The notes under the pieces are model-generated. The model ran no database searches, had not been told where the DNA came from, and saw only the letters and a program-made list of their open reading frames with translations. Below, in pieces: positions 32,500-45,556 of a stretch of 64,000 nucleotides of DNA. Source of the stretch: Myotis daubentonii (lineage: Eukaryota > Chordata > Mammalia > Chiroptera > Vespertilionidae). A program made the position numbers and the translations under genes. The stretch's first letter is position 1; every line of letters starts with the position of its first letter. Where the stretch lies: assembly GCF_963259705.1 (NCBI RefSeq), contig NC_081840.1:115867074-115931073 (forward strand), read 5' to 3'.

Positions 32500-32790
32500 T
32501 TCTTTAGTGGCACCCATATGAACTTTCTAAACCTCAATTCTGGTCAGGTTACTCTCCTTAACATTCTTCAACGGCTCCCTGATAGCCACAGAATAAAACT
32601 TAAACTCCTTAGTATGTTACATAATTTTTTCATGTTTTGGCCTTTACCTACTTTTCTCTAGCATCATTTCCTGGCAATCCCTGAACGAGTCCCACTGCCC
32701 CCTTAGATGTACCATATCATATATTAGGCTCAGTATTTCCCTCTCCCCAGCATTTCTTTCTTTACTTTCTATCTTGCTTAATGACATCAT
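32500..32790 (+). repeat. L2-type LINE 3' region
   Basis: The text 'acagaataaaacttaaactcctta', 'ttttggcctttacctac' and 'ccctctccccagcatttct' keeps the order of an L2 3' region in sense. It is old and has no tail. Confidence 0.6.
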
Positions 32791-33365
32791 TAATCATTCA
32801 AATCCTAAAAGTCACAACAGACTTTTAATTTTATCTCCCTCAATTCCAGCATGTAGTAACTTACCAAATGCTACCTATGAGAGAGACCCTGCTTCATACT
32901 TTACTAAAAAAGCTGCTCCATGTAAATTTTTAGTTTTGTACATCCCAAAGGGTCGCTATACAATGGGGAAATGATATATAACTTAGCCTAGAATCTTGAA
33001 GGCAACCATCAATGGAAAGCAATAGAAGTTTCCAAGTAACTTATTCTCTGTAACTTTTCCTTAGCTCCTTGTAATGTCCTTATTTCTTTTAGAAATAAAT
33101 TTTCATTTTCTTCACAGTGTATGCTCCAATAATGTTGTAATAGAGATGGAAAAAGTTTCCATGACTATGAGGGATTCCATAACAGAATCACCTAATGGCC
33201 TGGGAAGAAAATAGAAATAATTAAGAATTCAGAGGCTGTTCAACCATCAAGTTTCAAATTTGGCAGTTTCAATTTTAAAATAAAAAATAGCTAGATTGTG
33301 TTCATTTAAAATGTTTTATATTGGCATAACAGATATCTTCCCTGGGGATCATTCTTAGCAATTAA
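32791..33365. other. Unique noncoding DNA
   Basis: AT-rich, with nothing recognised. Confidence 0.4.
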
Positions 33366-33636
<271 letters not shown>

Positions 33637-33639
33637 TAA

Positions 33640-34609
33640 TTTTTAACTAATTATTCTGTGGCATTGTTGTTTCTATGTTACTAGCCAGAGGGAATTATCA
33701 AATGGTGATATTAGTAGACATTTTAACAAATTCTCTGTATAGACCCTGATTCAGGCAGTGGGAATACCCTGAAATATCAAAACAGATGGTTGTCTTAATC
33801 TAAAAAAAAAATCCAAAGAGTCTAATTTCATTTACTACTTATATTAGGATCCACAAAGAAAGACTGGAATTTCATACAAAATTTTGGATGCTTTGTTGTA
33901 CGGAAAAAGAAAGGAAAAGGTTAGTGTTTTAATAAAAACAATATAAATTTACTATGTTTTATTTTATTTTGACTTGGAATTTTGAAACTGATTTAAGTAT
34001 TTGTATTAGCTAGGGTTCAGCCAGGAAAACAGAAATTATTTGTGTATTCCAAGTATGAAGGCTTAATCCAGGGAACTGCAGGTTTATAGGACATTGGAAA
34101 AGCTAGAGAGGCAAAATCCAGAAAGCTACCATTAATCCAGTAGTTACTAGTGATTTTCCAGGTGTCTTCGCGAAGTTTCTGTGAATCTCAAGGACTCTAA
34201 GGGGCCCTTGAGTAGTCAGCACTGAGGCAAGTAGTCTCCTGGGACTGTTGTCCACTCTTTCAGCTGCCTTCCACAGCCTGGAGGCTACTATGGAGCTCAT
34301 ATGCGGCTGCCCGTGGCTGCCTCCAGGGAGTAATAGCTTCTCCCCATCTCCCACCTTCCAGCTCTCACACTGAAGGCTCCACATGGGCGGCTGTAACTGA
34401 GAACCAGGTGAGAAAATGGATTCTGAAGATGCTGTTTCTGGCTTCCCCTTTCCAATGCAGAAGAAGCTAAGGAGGAGGTGCACTCATGTGAAAAACACAA
34501 TTTATCCTTTCAGTGATAAAATTTCATATTTAGCAGCGAATTTCAAATGGCATTAGAAACATCTTTAAAATATTTTCACTGGTAAGAAGGAAAAAAATGC
34601 GTGATGAAA
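33640..34609. other. Noncoding DNA, possibly containing an old repeat
   Basis: From about 34000 the text 'gtattagctagggttcagcc' resembles the start of a common old mammalian repeat, but I cannot follow it with confidence. No exon is visible. A 126-codon minus-strand frame at 34103-34483 has no recognised domain. Confidence 0.4.
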
Positions 34610-34835
34610 GGGAATGGTCTTTGTATTGACAGACCTGGGTTTAACTCCCAGTTTTGTGACCTTCAGTAAGTCTTTCCACCATTTGGAACTTTTAGTTTTT
34701 CACCCAGAAGAATGTGGATAACGATGTCCATTTTGGAGTAACACTTTGAAAAGTAAATTAAATGCTCTATGTAAAGCACTTCTTTGGACCACAGGACCTG
34801 GCCTATTATAAGCAGTCAGTAAGTGTTAACTCTAT
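34610..34835 (+). repeat. MIR SINE, sense
   Basis: Contains 'acagacctgggtttaactcccag', 'tgaccttcagtaagtc' and 'gcagtcagtaagtg', the MIR core and 3' blocks in the expected order. Confidence 0.75.
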
Positions 34836-35994
34836 GAGAAATTGAAACTGGACTTGCATTAAAGGCTGGAGCAAGTGCCTTGACCAAATTACAATGTTGT
34901 TGCTACATTTGTAATAGCTTGACTTTTCCCTGGTAGTACAATCCTTACAACTTTCAGTATCAATAAGCCTTTTTCTCTTAATGTATTTCCTTTACAATTT
35001 TCTCTTCCAGAAATAGCAGCACAAGGAAAGCAGCATAGTTTGGAAACTTTGCCAGTAATTGGCTCAAACTGAACAATTAAGTTACTTTCTTAAAGTCTCA
35101 ATCTCCTTATGCGTAAAATGATGAGCTTAAAGTATGAAGAGAGGATAAAGGGATAACTTAGATTGTTTGATTTGTTTTAAATCACTTGCCCCACATTTCC
35201 TTGCCTATTATGTTTGTCATTGTGTTAGGCACTACAGGGATGATTTAAAACGATGCATATAAGAATGTGACCCCTGCCATTCAGGGCAATAAAATCCAGT
35301 AAAATAAAAGTATCAATTAGAGACACATAAAATATAGTAGTTTTGGAGCTTCTGACCTGAAATTTATAAGGTTTTATTATAGTGCATGATAAATCCAGTA
35401 AATCCAATAAACATATCAGAAGTTCCATGTGAGGGAGGTGTGATACTTACTTTCAAAAAAATATTCCAGGGGTTCCATAAGGTATTGTTTGCCACTGAGA
35501 AGAGGTGTGAAAAGTGAATGATTGGTTAAGTTCTACAATCATCCTGTTGTTAGCAATTTGGCACACATTTACTGAGCATCTGCACTATAGTAAGCCCCGT
35601 GTTGAGATGTGGGCTTAAAGGCAAAGTATTTTATTTGCCCTCCAGGATTTTCCATTTTAACTGTTTGAATGTAACTTTTACATAATTAGTGTATATTAGT
35701 TACCAAGAGAAATTCTAGTAGGATTAGAAACCAGTTAGTCCCTGTCTTCACCATTATATTAAAAGTTAGGTCATTTTAGTTTTCTCTGAAGTTTTACCTA
35801 GAACTATACATTCCATCTTCTTTCTGGTTTTTTATTTAAGGATATGAATGGTGCTGCCTTTTTTAATATTTCACCAAAATTTACAGAGTATAATTTTATT
35901 TGCAGGATATACCAGTCATCAGCCATAAAATGTTAATTAAGGAAGCAATTTAGAAAGCAGGGCTGGTATCAGTTTAAATGTCTTTTTAACTGGC
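34836..35994. other. Unique noncoding DNA with a MIR-like patch
   Basis: A short sense MIR-like block lies at about 35080-35160 ('gttactttcttaaagtctcaa'). Nothing else is recognised. Confidence 0.4.
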
Positions 35995-37049
35995 AGTTCC
36001 AAAATGGCGGCGAAGTAAGTGGAAGCTACATTGACACTCTCCCAGGACAAAACTGGAAATACAACTAAAATACAGAAAAACCACCCTGAAAAATCAACTG
36101 AAGACCAGCTGGAGAGAACCCTGATAACCAAGGACAGAAAGTGGAGACCACACAGAGACTGGCAAGAAGTGTGGAGGCATGAAAGTGCTCCCACAGACAG
36201 CAGCTGAAGTTCCAGAGGGATGTCACAGGTGTGGGAGGTTCCCACTGAGCACTCTGGGGTTTAAACCCCAAGCTGGGCTCCCCAGCCCAGAGCACCAGGA
36301 CTGAGAAAGGTACCCACATAATATCTGGCTGTGAAAAGCAGCAGAGCTGCTGTCTGCCAAGGAAAGATGGCTGGAAATGCAGGCACCTGCTTAAAGGGCC
36401 AACACACAAAATTTCATGTGCAGCCACTCACCCTGGGCTCTGGCAGAGGGAGGGCTGAGTGGACTGGGGCTGTAATAGCAGAATTCAGGGTTGGGGGTTC
36501 TGGGGTTGGAACTTGGAGGGCAGACACACTGGTTTCCTGTATTGAGTAATTCCTCTACACTGCAGAGGACATCTTTCTTCTTCAAAGCGTTGCTATTTAG
36601 GAAATTTTTGCCTTGGGGGCAGGCAGTTGCCCCACCCTGTTGGGAGACATGGTTGATAGCCTGAGGCTAATCAAAACTGAGTGTCAATTAGACTTCAGGC
36701 AGACTCCAGTTTCTAAAGGCTTTGGCTCTTTGCCTGATCTAGTCCAGGGCCCAGGGCTAGGAAAAGCAGGCCTTGGTACACACATTGATCCTTTCCAAAG
36801 GCAACCAGCTGCAGGAGAGGGAGCCACAAGCTGTGGATTGCTTATAGTTCCAAAAAGGGTACTTAGAGCTAATCACAAACAACATCTGACATTATCAGCC
36901 ACTAGAGATTGGGAGTCATAGCAGATCTAACTAATACACAGACACAAACTCAAACAGGTAGCCAAAATGGGGAGACAAAAAATAAGCCTAAAATGAAAGA
37001 ACAATGAAATCCTCCAAAAGAAGAGCTAAATGAAATAGAGAGAAGATTT

Positions 37050-37790
37050 TCAGACATAGAACTCAGAATAATTATGGCAAAGATGCTCAACAGTATGAAA
37101 AAAGATACAGCAACTAGAAGAATGTCATAGCACTAATAAAGGACACAGTGAAAGGAATATACAGATTAGGGGAAGCTGAGGATTAGATCAGTGAATTAGA
37201 AGACAGGATAGAAAAAATCACTCAATCAGAGAATGAAAAAAGGAAAAACAGTTAAAAAACAGGAGGACAGCTAAAGGAAGCTGTGGGACAACATGAAACA
37301 TAACAATATTAACATAATTGGAGGGCAATAAGGGGAGAAAGTGAGCAAGAGAATGTGATTGAAGAAATAATGACAGGAAACTTCCTTAACCTGGTGAAGG
37401 AAAAAGTCACACAAGTTCAGGAGGAACAGAGAGTCCCAAGCAAGAAGAACCCAAACAGGTCCACACACAGGCACATCATAATTAAAATACCAGAAATTAA
37501 AGACAAAGAGAGAATCTTAAAGGCAGCAAGACAAAAGCAATTTGTTACCTACAAAGGAACTCCCATAAGGTTGTCATCTGATTTCTCATCAGAAACTCTA
37601 TAGACTAGAAGTATTTAAGGTAATGAAAAGCAAGGATCTGAAACCAAGATTACTATATCCAGCAAGCCTATCATTCAAAATAGATGGTGAAATACAGAGT
37701 TTCCCAGACAAAAAAAGAGCTAAAGGACTTTATCGCTACCAAACCAACACTGCAAGAAATGCTAAAGGGACTACTGTAATGAGAAGAAGA
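37050..37790 (+). pseudogene. ORF1 remnant of the older LINE-1
   Basis: The frame pieces at 37355-37603 and 37623-37838 carry the RRM end (HRHIIIKIPEIKDKERILKAA), YKGTPIRLSSDFSSETL and LYPASLSFKIDGEIQSF of ORF1p. The coiled-coil part upstream is interrupted by stops ('agttaaaaaacagg'). It is nonfunctional. Confidence 0.75.
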
Positions 37791-38765
37791 AATAGAGAGA
37801 GAGAGAAACATAGGCATTCAGAATTAAAATGGCAATAAACAAGTACCTATCAATAATAACCTTATATGTAAATGGATTAAATGCTCCAATCAAAAGACAT
37901 AGGGTAGCTGCATGGACACAAAAACGTGACCCAATTATATGCTGTTTAAAAGTCTCACCTCATAACAAAAGACTCACACAGGATGAGAGTGAAGGCGTGG
38001 AAAATTTTTTTCCATGCAAAAAATGGAAATGAAAAAAAAAAGCTGGGGTAGCATTACTCATATCTGACAAAACAGACTTCAAAATGAAGGCCATAATACT
38101 AGTAAGAGACAATAAAGGTCACTACATACTACTAAAGGGATAGATCCAACAAGAAGATATAACCCTGAGGTTATGGGTAAACATATAAGCACCCAACATA
38201 GTAAAAACCATAGACAGCAAAATGTCAGACATCTGTTGTAGCAATATGTTTACAGATATAACTCCAAGAGCAAAGGAAGCTAAGGAGAAAATAAACAAAT
38301 GGGACTACATCAAATAGAAAGCTTCTGCACAGTAAAGGAAACCATCAACAAAATGAAATGGCAGCCCACTGTATGGGAGAACATATTTGGCAATGATGTA
38401 TATGGTGAAGGTTTAATGTCCAAAATATATGAGGAACTCATACAACTTAACAAAAGAAAGACAAAGAATCCAATTACAAGATGAGCAAGGACCTATATAG
38501 ACACTTCTCCAAAGTGGGCATACAGATGGCCAAGAAACATTTGAAAACTCATCAAAGTCACTGATCATCAAAATATGCAAATTAAAATGATAATGAGATA
38601 TCACCTCACACTTGTCAGAATGGCTGCCATCAACAAATCAACAAATGACAAGTGCTGGCGAGGATATGGAAAAAAGAGAAGCCTAGTACACTGCTGGTGG
38701 GAATGCAGACTGGTGTAGTCATTATGGAAAAAAGTAAGAGGTTCCTCAAAAAATTAAATATGGAA

Positions 38766-40144
38766 GGAGAAAATGGCGACCAGCAGGAAGGTAGGGAGGG
38801 AGAGAGTGTGAGAGCGCAAGGAAGTGATAGAGGAGTGTGTGGACGTGTGTGGTGTGTGTATGAGCTAGGGACAGTTAGATTCTGCAGGTCTTCTAAGGGG
38901 CTGCTAAACCGGGCAGTCTTAGGCGGCGGAGTCCCGCTCCCTGCGTGGACACTCCTGGGCGGCCAGCACAGGCACGGCGACCACGCCATCTTGGGAAACA
39001 GAGCTGCTTGAGACTAGGATCCTGGCCTCAGCACCACCCAGTCTGATCTCAGACGCATACCAGGACCCTGCAGCCACCGGGGACAGAGACCTGTGACCAC
39101 AGCTTCAGACCTGTGGACACCAAAAGTTCAGAAATCCCCGCGGCAGATCCGTGAGTAACAAAGCCCATCTCCCCTTCCCGCAGGCTTGCAGGCAGCGCCA
39201 GAGTAACTGATAGACCCACCCCTTGCCGGGGCCTCAGCGCTCCAGGAACTTTAGCCTGGAAGTGCGCGAGCACCTTGGAACTGATCCTGCGTAGGGCCGG
39301 GTTCAGGAGTCCTGGGCTGGGAGCAATCCTGTGAACACCTGGAACTGGTCCTATGCGCACTGCTGGCTTCAGAGCCCTGGGCTGGGAGCAATCCCATGAA
39401 CACCGGGATCTGGTCCTGCTCGCACTGCCTGCCCCAGGAGCCCTGGGCTGGGAGCAAACGCAGGAACACCAAACACCGGAAGCTGATCCTACACGCACTG
39501 CCGGCTTCAGAGCCCTGGGCTGGGAGCAATCCCGTGAACACCGGGATCTGGTCCTGCTCACACTGCCTGCTCCAGGAGCCCTGGGCTGGGAGCAAACGCG
39601 CGAACCCCAGGAACTGATCCTAAACTCACTGCCGGCTTTGGAGCCCTGGGCTGGGAGCAATCACGCGAACACCAGGAATTTGTCCTGCGTATCACAGGCC
39701 CAGGGACCCCGATTCTCTGGGCAAGAGTCAGCACCAAGCACCAGTGACTTGACTGTGTTTCTTATCACCTGTGCCTGGGTTCCTGATTCCCTGTGCATTC
39801 ATACTAAGAGCCAGTGACTCCAATTCCTGGTGCAAAGGCACACAGGGACCCTGATTCTCAAGGCAAGGTCACGCGAAGCAACAGAGACTCTGATACTGGA
39901 TTCTTGGGGAACGCTGACTCCTGGCGCACGCTAGGGGGCTCTGGTTTTCAACACGTTTCAAGGGGGTCTCTGTTTCAGCACAGTGCAGGCAGGGTCCCTG
40001 ATTCTAAGGGCACGCACGAGGCCACATTGAGCGCTGGCAACGCTGACTCTGAGCGAGCCTGGTTCCCACCAACCCACAACAACAACACATCTTAGTGTCA
40101 GAGCTCTTCAGTGACACTAGGGTGGTGGGAGGCTCCCACTGCAC
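38766..40144 (+). promoter_or_regulatory. LINE-1 5'UTR / internal promoter region
   Basis: A GC-rich, CpG-bearing leader of about 1.4 kb precedes ORF1. It opens with a YY1-like AAATGGCGAC and contains a tandem repeat block (39301-39700). In mouse L1 such tandem 5' monomers hold the promoter; that role here is inferred. The block stays open in several frames on both strands, which produces long artefactual frames (such as 39049-39660 on the minus strand). Confidence 0.6.
39301..39700 (+). repeat. Tandem ~66-bp units in the LINE-1 5'UTR (about 6 copies)
   Basis: The anchor 'gagccctgggctgggagcaa' (or a one-base variant) recurs near 39309, 39370, 39440, 39511, 39577 and 39641, each followed by a 'cgaacacc...tgatcctg...cactgcc' part. 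Alternate units are more alike ('atcccgtgaacaccgggatc' versus 'acgcgcgaacccc'), which suggests duplication in pairs of about 132 bp. Confidence 0.88.
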
Positions 40145-41038
40145 ATGGCCCAGGCCCACGCAACTCGACGTTTGAACCATCAGGAGATAATCAGAATGAA
40201 GAGACGACACAACACCCAGAGGAAAGACAATGAGGAGTCTCCAAGAAAGGAAATTAATGAAGTTGAAGCATGCAACATGACAGAAAAAGAATTCAGAATA
40301 ATGGTTGTACAATTCATTCACCGGACGGATGAGAAAATCACCAGCCTATGCAAGAATCAGGAAGAAATGAAAAGTGATATAGCTACAATCAAAAACACCA
40401 TGGAAAGTTTCAACAGCAGACTAGAAGCAGAGGACCGAATTAGTGAATTAGAAGATAAGGCAGAGAAACAAGCTCAATCTGAACAGCAACTGGAGAAAAA
40501 AATTAAAAAGCAGGAGGAGAGCCTAAGGCAGCTTCAGGACAACATGAAACGAAGTAACATACCCATAATAGGGCTGCAAGAAGGACAAGAAGAGCAGCAA
40601 GGATTAGAAAATATATTTAAAGAAATAACAACAGAAAACTTCCCAGATATAGGGAAGAAAAAAGTTACACAAGTACAGAGAGTCTTGGCAAGATGAACCC
40701 CAAAAGACCCACACCAAGACATGTCATAATAACGATGGCAAATGTATAAGACAAAGAGAGAATCTTAAAGGCTGCAAGAGAGAAACAGACAGTTACCTAC
40801 AAAGGATCCCCCATCAGATTATCAAATGATTTCTCAACAGAAACATATCAGGCCAGAAAAGAATGGACAGAAATTTACAAAGTGATGCAAAGCAAAGGAC
40901 TGAATCCAAGAATACTCTATCCAGCAAGGCTATCATTCAAAATTGAAGGGGAAATAAGAAGCTTCACAGACAAAAAAAGGCTAAGGGAGTTTACCACCAC
41001 CAAGGCAGCAATGCAATAAATGCTAAAGGGACTGGTGT
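40145..41038 (+). pseudogene. LINE-1 ORF1 (broken) of the full-length element
   Basis: The first 183 codons (40145-40696) are open. They encode a charged N-terminus, a coiled coil (about residues 55-135, RISELEDKAEKQAQSEQQLEKK) and the RRM start (NIPIIGLQEGQ). Near 40690 a one-base indel shifts the frame to MNPKRPTPRH, and a TAA follows in 'aatgtataagac'. The C-terminal part (YKGSPIRLSNDFSTE, LYPARLSFKIEGE) stays recognisable to about 41038. The sequence differs clearly from the HAL1 ORF1p copies, so it belongs to another L1 lineage. No functional protein is expected. Confidence 0.85.
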
Positions 41039-41130
41039 AAAAAGAAGAACTAAAAAGCCCAGAAATAAAAAAAAAATAAAAAAATAAATAAAAAGCCCAG
41101 AAAGAAAACAGCCATACAAAAAAAATAGAA

Positions 41131-44100
41131 AAGGCTACACACAAGTACCTTTCAATAATAACTTTAAACGTAAATGGACTAAATGGTCCAATCAAAAGAC
41201 ATCGAGTGGCTGAATGGATAAAAAAACATGACCAATATATTTGCTGTTTACAAGAGACCCACCTCATTAGAAGGGACTCACACAGACTGAAAGTAAAGGG
41301 ATGGAAAAATATCTTTCAGGCAAATGGAAATGAAAAAAAAAAAAAGCTGAGGTAGAAATACTTATATCGGACAAAATAGACCTCAAAGTGAAGGCCGTAA
41401 CAAGAGATAAGGAAGGCCACTTCATAATACTAAAGTTATCAATACACAGGAGGATATAACCCTGATAAACATATATGCACCCAATGCAGGAGCACCCACA
41501 TACATAAGAAAACTCCTGGAAGATATCAGGGGAGAGGTCGACAACAATACAATCATAGTAGGGGACTTAAAGACACCACTGACATCACTGGATAAATCCG
41601 CTAGACAAAAACTCAGCAAAGAAACAGCAATCCTAAATGACTCACTAGATCAGATGGACTTAATTGACATCTTCAGAACACTTCACCCCAAAGCCACAAA
41701 ATATATGTTCTTCTCAAGTGCTCATGGGACATCTTCAAAAATAGACCACATATTGGGTCACAAACAAAGTCTCCCCAAATCCAAGAAGATTGAAATCATA
41801 CCAAACATCTTTTCAGACCACGAGGCCATAATATTAGAAGTAAACTACAATAAAAACAACTCAAAATACTCAAACACTTGGAAGCTGAATAGCATGTTAT
41901 TAAATATTGATTGGGTTACCAATGAGATCAAAGAAGAAATTAAAAACATCCTGGAAACTAATGACAATGAAAACACAACAATCCAAAACCTTTGGGACCC
42001 AATGAAAGCAGTCCTGAGAGGGAAGTTTATAGCTCTACAGGCCTATCTCAACAAACAAGAAAAAATGGTAGTAAATCATCTAAATCTACAGCTCAAAGAA
42101 TTAGAAAGAGCAACAAGAAAAGCCCAGAGTGAGCAGAAGGAAGGAGATAATAAAGATTAGAACAGAAATAAAGGACATAGAGACCAAAAAAAAAATACAG
42201 AAAATCAATGAAACAAAGAGCTGGTTCTTTGAAAGGATAAACAAGATTGACAAACCTCTAGCCAGGCTCACCAAGAAGCAAAGAGAAAGGACCCAATCAA
42301 CAAAATCAGAAATGATAGAGGCAAAATAACAACAGATCCCACAGAAATACAAATGATTGTTAAAAAATACTTTGGACAACTCTACTCCAACAAACTAGAC
42401 AACCTGGAGGAAATGGACATATTCCTAGAAAAATACAACATTCCAAAACTTAATCAGGAAAATCTAAAAATCTCAATAGGCCAATAACTATGGAAGAAAT
42501 TGAAGCAGTCATCAAAAAGCTTCCAGCAAACAAAAGCCCAGGACCAGACGGCTTCACAGGGGAGTTTTACCAAACATTCAAGGAAGAACTAAAACCTATC
42601 CTCCTCAGACTATTACAAAAAATCCAAGAGGAAGGAACACTTCCGAGCTCATTCTATGAAGCCAGCATCACCCTAATACCAAAACCAGGTAAAGACAACA
42701 TAATGAAAGAGAATTACAGGCCAATATCCCTCATGAACATAGATGCCAAAATCCTCAACAAAATCTTAGCAAATCGGATCCAGCAGTACATCAGAAAGAT
42801 CATACACCACGACCAAGTAGGATTTATCCCAGGGATGCAAGGATGGTACAATATCCCCAAATCAATAAACGTGATACATCACATAAACAAATTGAAAGAA
42901 AAAAACCACATAGTCATATCAATTGATGCAGAAAAAGCGTTTGACAAAATTCCACACCCATTCTTGATAAAAACTCTCAGCAAGGTGGGAATTGAAGGAT
43001 CATACCTCAACTTAATAAAAGCCATATATGACAAACCCACAGCCAACATCATGCTCAATGGACAAAAACTAACACCATTTCCCCTAAGAACAGGAACAAG
43101 ACAGGGATGCCCACTCTCACCACTCCTGTTTGACATAGTACTGGAAGTATTATCCATTGCAATTAGACAAGAAGAAGAAATAAAAGGCATCCAAATTGGA
43201 AAAGAAGAAGTAAAACTGTCCTTATTTGCAGATGACATGATATTATACTTAAAAAACCCTAAAGACTCCATCAATAAACTATTAGACTTAATAAATGAAT
43301 TCGGCAATGTAGCAGGATACAAAATTAATGCCAAGAAATATATGGCATTTCTATACACCAATAGTGAATGTGCAGAAAGAGAGACTAAAAAAGCAATCCC
43401 ATTTACCATCGCACCAAAAAAATTAAGCTACCTAGGAATAAACTTAACTAAAGAGGTAAAAGACCTCTACTCAGAAAACTACAGGACGTTGAAAAAAGTG
43501 ATAGAGGAAGACATTAACAGATGAAAGAACATACCATGTTCTTGGATTGGTAAAATCAACATCATTAAAATGTCCATACTGCCCAAAGCAATCTATAAAT
43601 TCAATGCACTTCCCATTAAAATACCAATGGCATATTTCACAGACCTAGAACGAACCTTCCAAAAATTCATCTGGAATAAAAAACAACCCCGAATAGCTGC
43701 AGCGATCCTGAGAAAGAACAAAGTAGGTGGGATCTCAATACCAGATATCAAGCTGTATTACAAAGCCACTGTTCTCAAAACTGCCTGGTACTGGCACAAG
43801 AACAGACATATAGATCAATGGAATAGAATAGAGACCCCAGAAATCAGCCCCAACCAATACGTTCAATTAATATTTGACAAAGTAGTCATGAACATACAGT
43901 GGAGTCAACATAGTCTCTTCAATAAATGGTGTTGGGAAAATTGGACAGATACATGCAAAAAAATGAAACTAGACCACCAACTTACACCATACACAAAAAT
44001 AAACTCAAAATGGATAAAGGACTTAAGTATACGACGGAAAACCATACAAATACTAGAAGAATCCAAAGGCAACAAAATCTCAGACATATGCCGAAGCAAT

Positions 44101-44960
44101 TTCTTCACCGATACAGATCCTAGGGCATTGGAAGCTAAAGAGAAAATAAACAAATGGGACTACATCAAAATAAAAAGCTTCTGCACAGCAAAAGAAACCA
44201 TCAACAAAACAACAAGAAAGCCCACTACATGGGGGAACATATTTGCCAATGCTATCACTGATAAGGGTTTAACCTCCAACATTTATAGGGAACTCATACA
44301 ACCTAACAAAAGGAAGATAAACAATCCAATCAAAAAATGGGCAAAGGACCTAAACAGACACCTTTTAAAAGAGGACATTCAGAAAGCCAAGAGACATATG
44401 AAAACATGCTCAAAGTCGCTAATCATCCGAGAGATGCAAGTCAAAACAACAATGAGGTACCATCTCACACCTGTCAGAATGGCTATCATCAACAAATCAA
44501 CAAACGACAAGTGCTGGAGAGGATGTGGAGAAAAAGGAACACTTGTGCACTGCTGGTGGGAATGCAGACTGGTGCAGCCACTATGGAAGACAGTATGGAG
44601 TTTCCTCAAAAAACTAAAAATGGAACTCCCATTTGACTCTGTGATCCCACTTCTAGGAATATATCCCAAGAAACCAGAAACACCAGTTAGAAAGGATATA
44701 TGCACCCCTATGTTCATAGCAGCACAATTCACCATAGCTAAGATCTGGAAACAGCCTAAGTGCCCATCTGTAGATGAATGGATTTGAAAACTGTGGTACA
44801 TCTACATGATGGAATACTATGCTGCTGTAAAAAAGAAGGAACTCTTACCATTTGTAACAGCATGGATGGAACTGGAGAGCATTATGCTAAGTGAAATAAG
44901 CCAGTCATTGAAGGAAAAATACCACATGATCTCACTCATTTCTGGATAATAAAGACCATT
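41131..44960 (+). pseudogene. LINE-1 ORF2 (broken): endonuclease, reverse transcriptase, Cys-rich C-terminus
   Basis: ORF2 normally nicks target DNA and reverse-transcribes L1 RNA on it. The endonuclease start (HKYLSIITLNVNGLNGPIKRHRV, with catalytic-type N and a QETH motif) runs to an A-run near 41333, where the frame shifts. The later endonuclease part ([17 protein letters not shown]) is in 41654-42160. The RT frame 42490-43524 is long and keeps [25 protein letters not shown] and the catalytic FADD at 43225-43236. A TGA at 43522 interrupts it. The frame resumes 43570-44787 with the zinc-knuckle-like C-x3-C-x7-H-x4-C at 44512-44565, and another TGA at about 44785 removes the last part. Confidence 0.88.
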
Positions 44961-45231
44961 ATAAACTTATGAACAAAAATAGGTACAGAGGCAGAGCTGC
45001 CTCGAACAGACTGTCAAACTACAGCAGGAAGGCCGGGGAGGGTGGGAGAGCAGGAGGGAGGTGGGTAAGAGATCAACTGAAGGACTTGTATGCATGCATA
45101 TAAGCATAACCAATGGACATAAGACACTGGGGGGTAGGGGAGGCCAGGGGATTGTCAAGGGCAGGGGGAAAAAAGGAGACATATGTAATACTCTTTGTAA
45201 TACTTTAAGCAATAAAAAAAAAGAAAGAAAA

Positions 45232-45556
45232 CAATTTTGATGCTCAGGCCATCCCTAGATGCAATGACTCAGAATCTCTGTTGATGATGGTCAGGACATT
45301 CAGAATTTATAATGTGTTCCCCAATTAATAATGATTTATAGACAAAGTTGAAAACTATTGCTTTATGAAAATGCCATTCTGGAAAAATATATACTCACTT
45401 CCTGTTCTTTAACCTCATCCCCTAATCAGTCAGCTACTCTGAGTACATTCAGGATGGTTTAATAATGTAGCATTTATTTATATTCCTGATCATAGTGGGT
45501 AATATGCACTGTCTCTGTATACTCCTTCCTCAAATAAAATTTTTATACTTTAAAAT
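45232..45556 (+). other. 3'-transduced host segment containing MER5-like sequence
   Basis: Non-L1 DNA lies between the L1's own A-tail and a second A-tail, inside the outer duplication. The first 125 bp resemble an old MER5 element ('gactcagaatctctgttga', 'gttgaaaactattgctt'). It ends 'aataaaatttttatactt' plus A-tail, so RNA of the source copy read past its own signal and was polyadenylated downstream. The segment marks the sequence next to the source L1. Confidence 0.85.

Larger units (their letters stand above)
38766..45556 (+). mobile_element. Full-length LINE-1 with a 3' transduction, inserted in the older LINE-1
   Basis: The insertion starts 'ggagaaaatggcgacc' and is flanked by a duplication of about 18 bp, AAAAAATTAAATATGGAA (38748-38765 and about 45559-45576). 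Removing it restores the older L1 text '...attaaatatggaactgcc'. Order: 5'UTR with tandem units (38766-40144), ORF1 (40145-41038), ORF2 (about 41131-44960), 3'UTR, AATAAA (45211) and A-tail (to 45231), then about 325 bp of non-L1 DNA ending in its own AATAAA (45533) and A-tail. ORF1 and ORF2 each carry frameshifts and stops, so it is no longer autonomous. Confidence 0.9.

Noticed and set aside
34103..34483. 126-codon minus-strand frame
   Set aside because: No similarity I recognise, and it lies in probable old repeat sequence.
39301..39700. Regular repeats considered as a CRISPR-like array
   Set aside because: Units are contiguous diverged monomers inside an L1 5'UTR, with no unique spacers, in a mammalian genome.
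42879..43409. 176-codon minus-strand frame
   Set aside because: Shadow of the LINE-1 reverse transcriptase frame on the plus strand.
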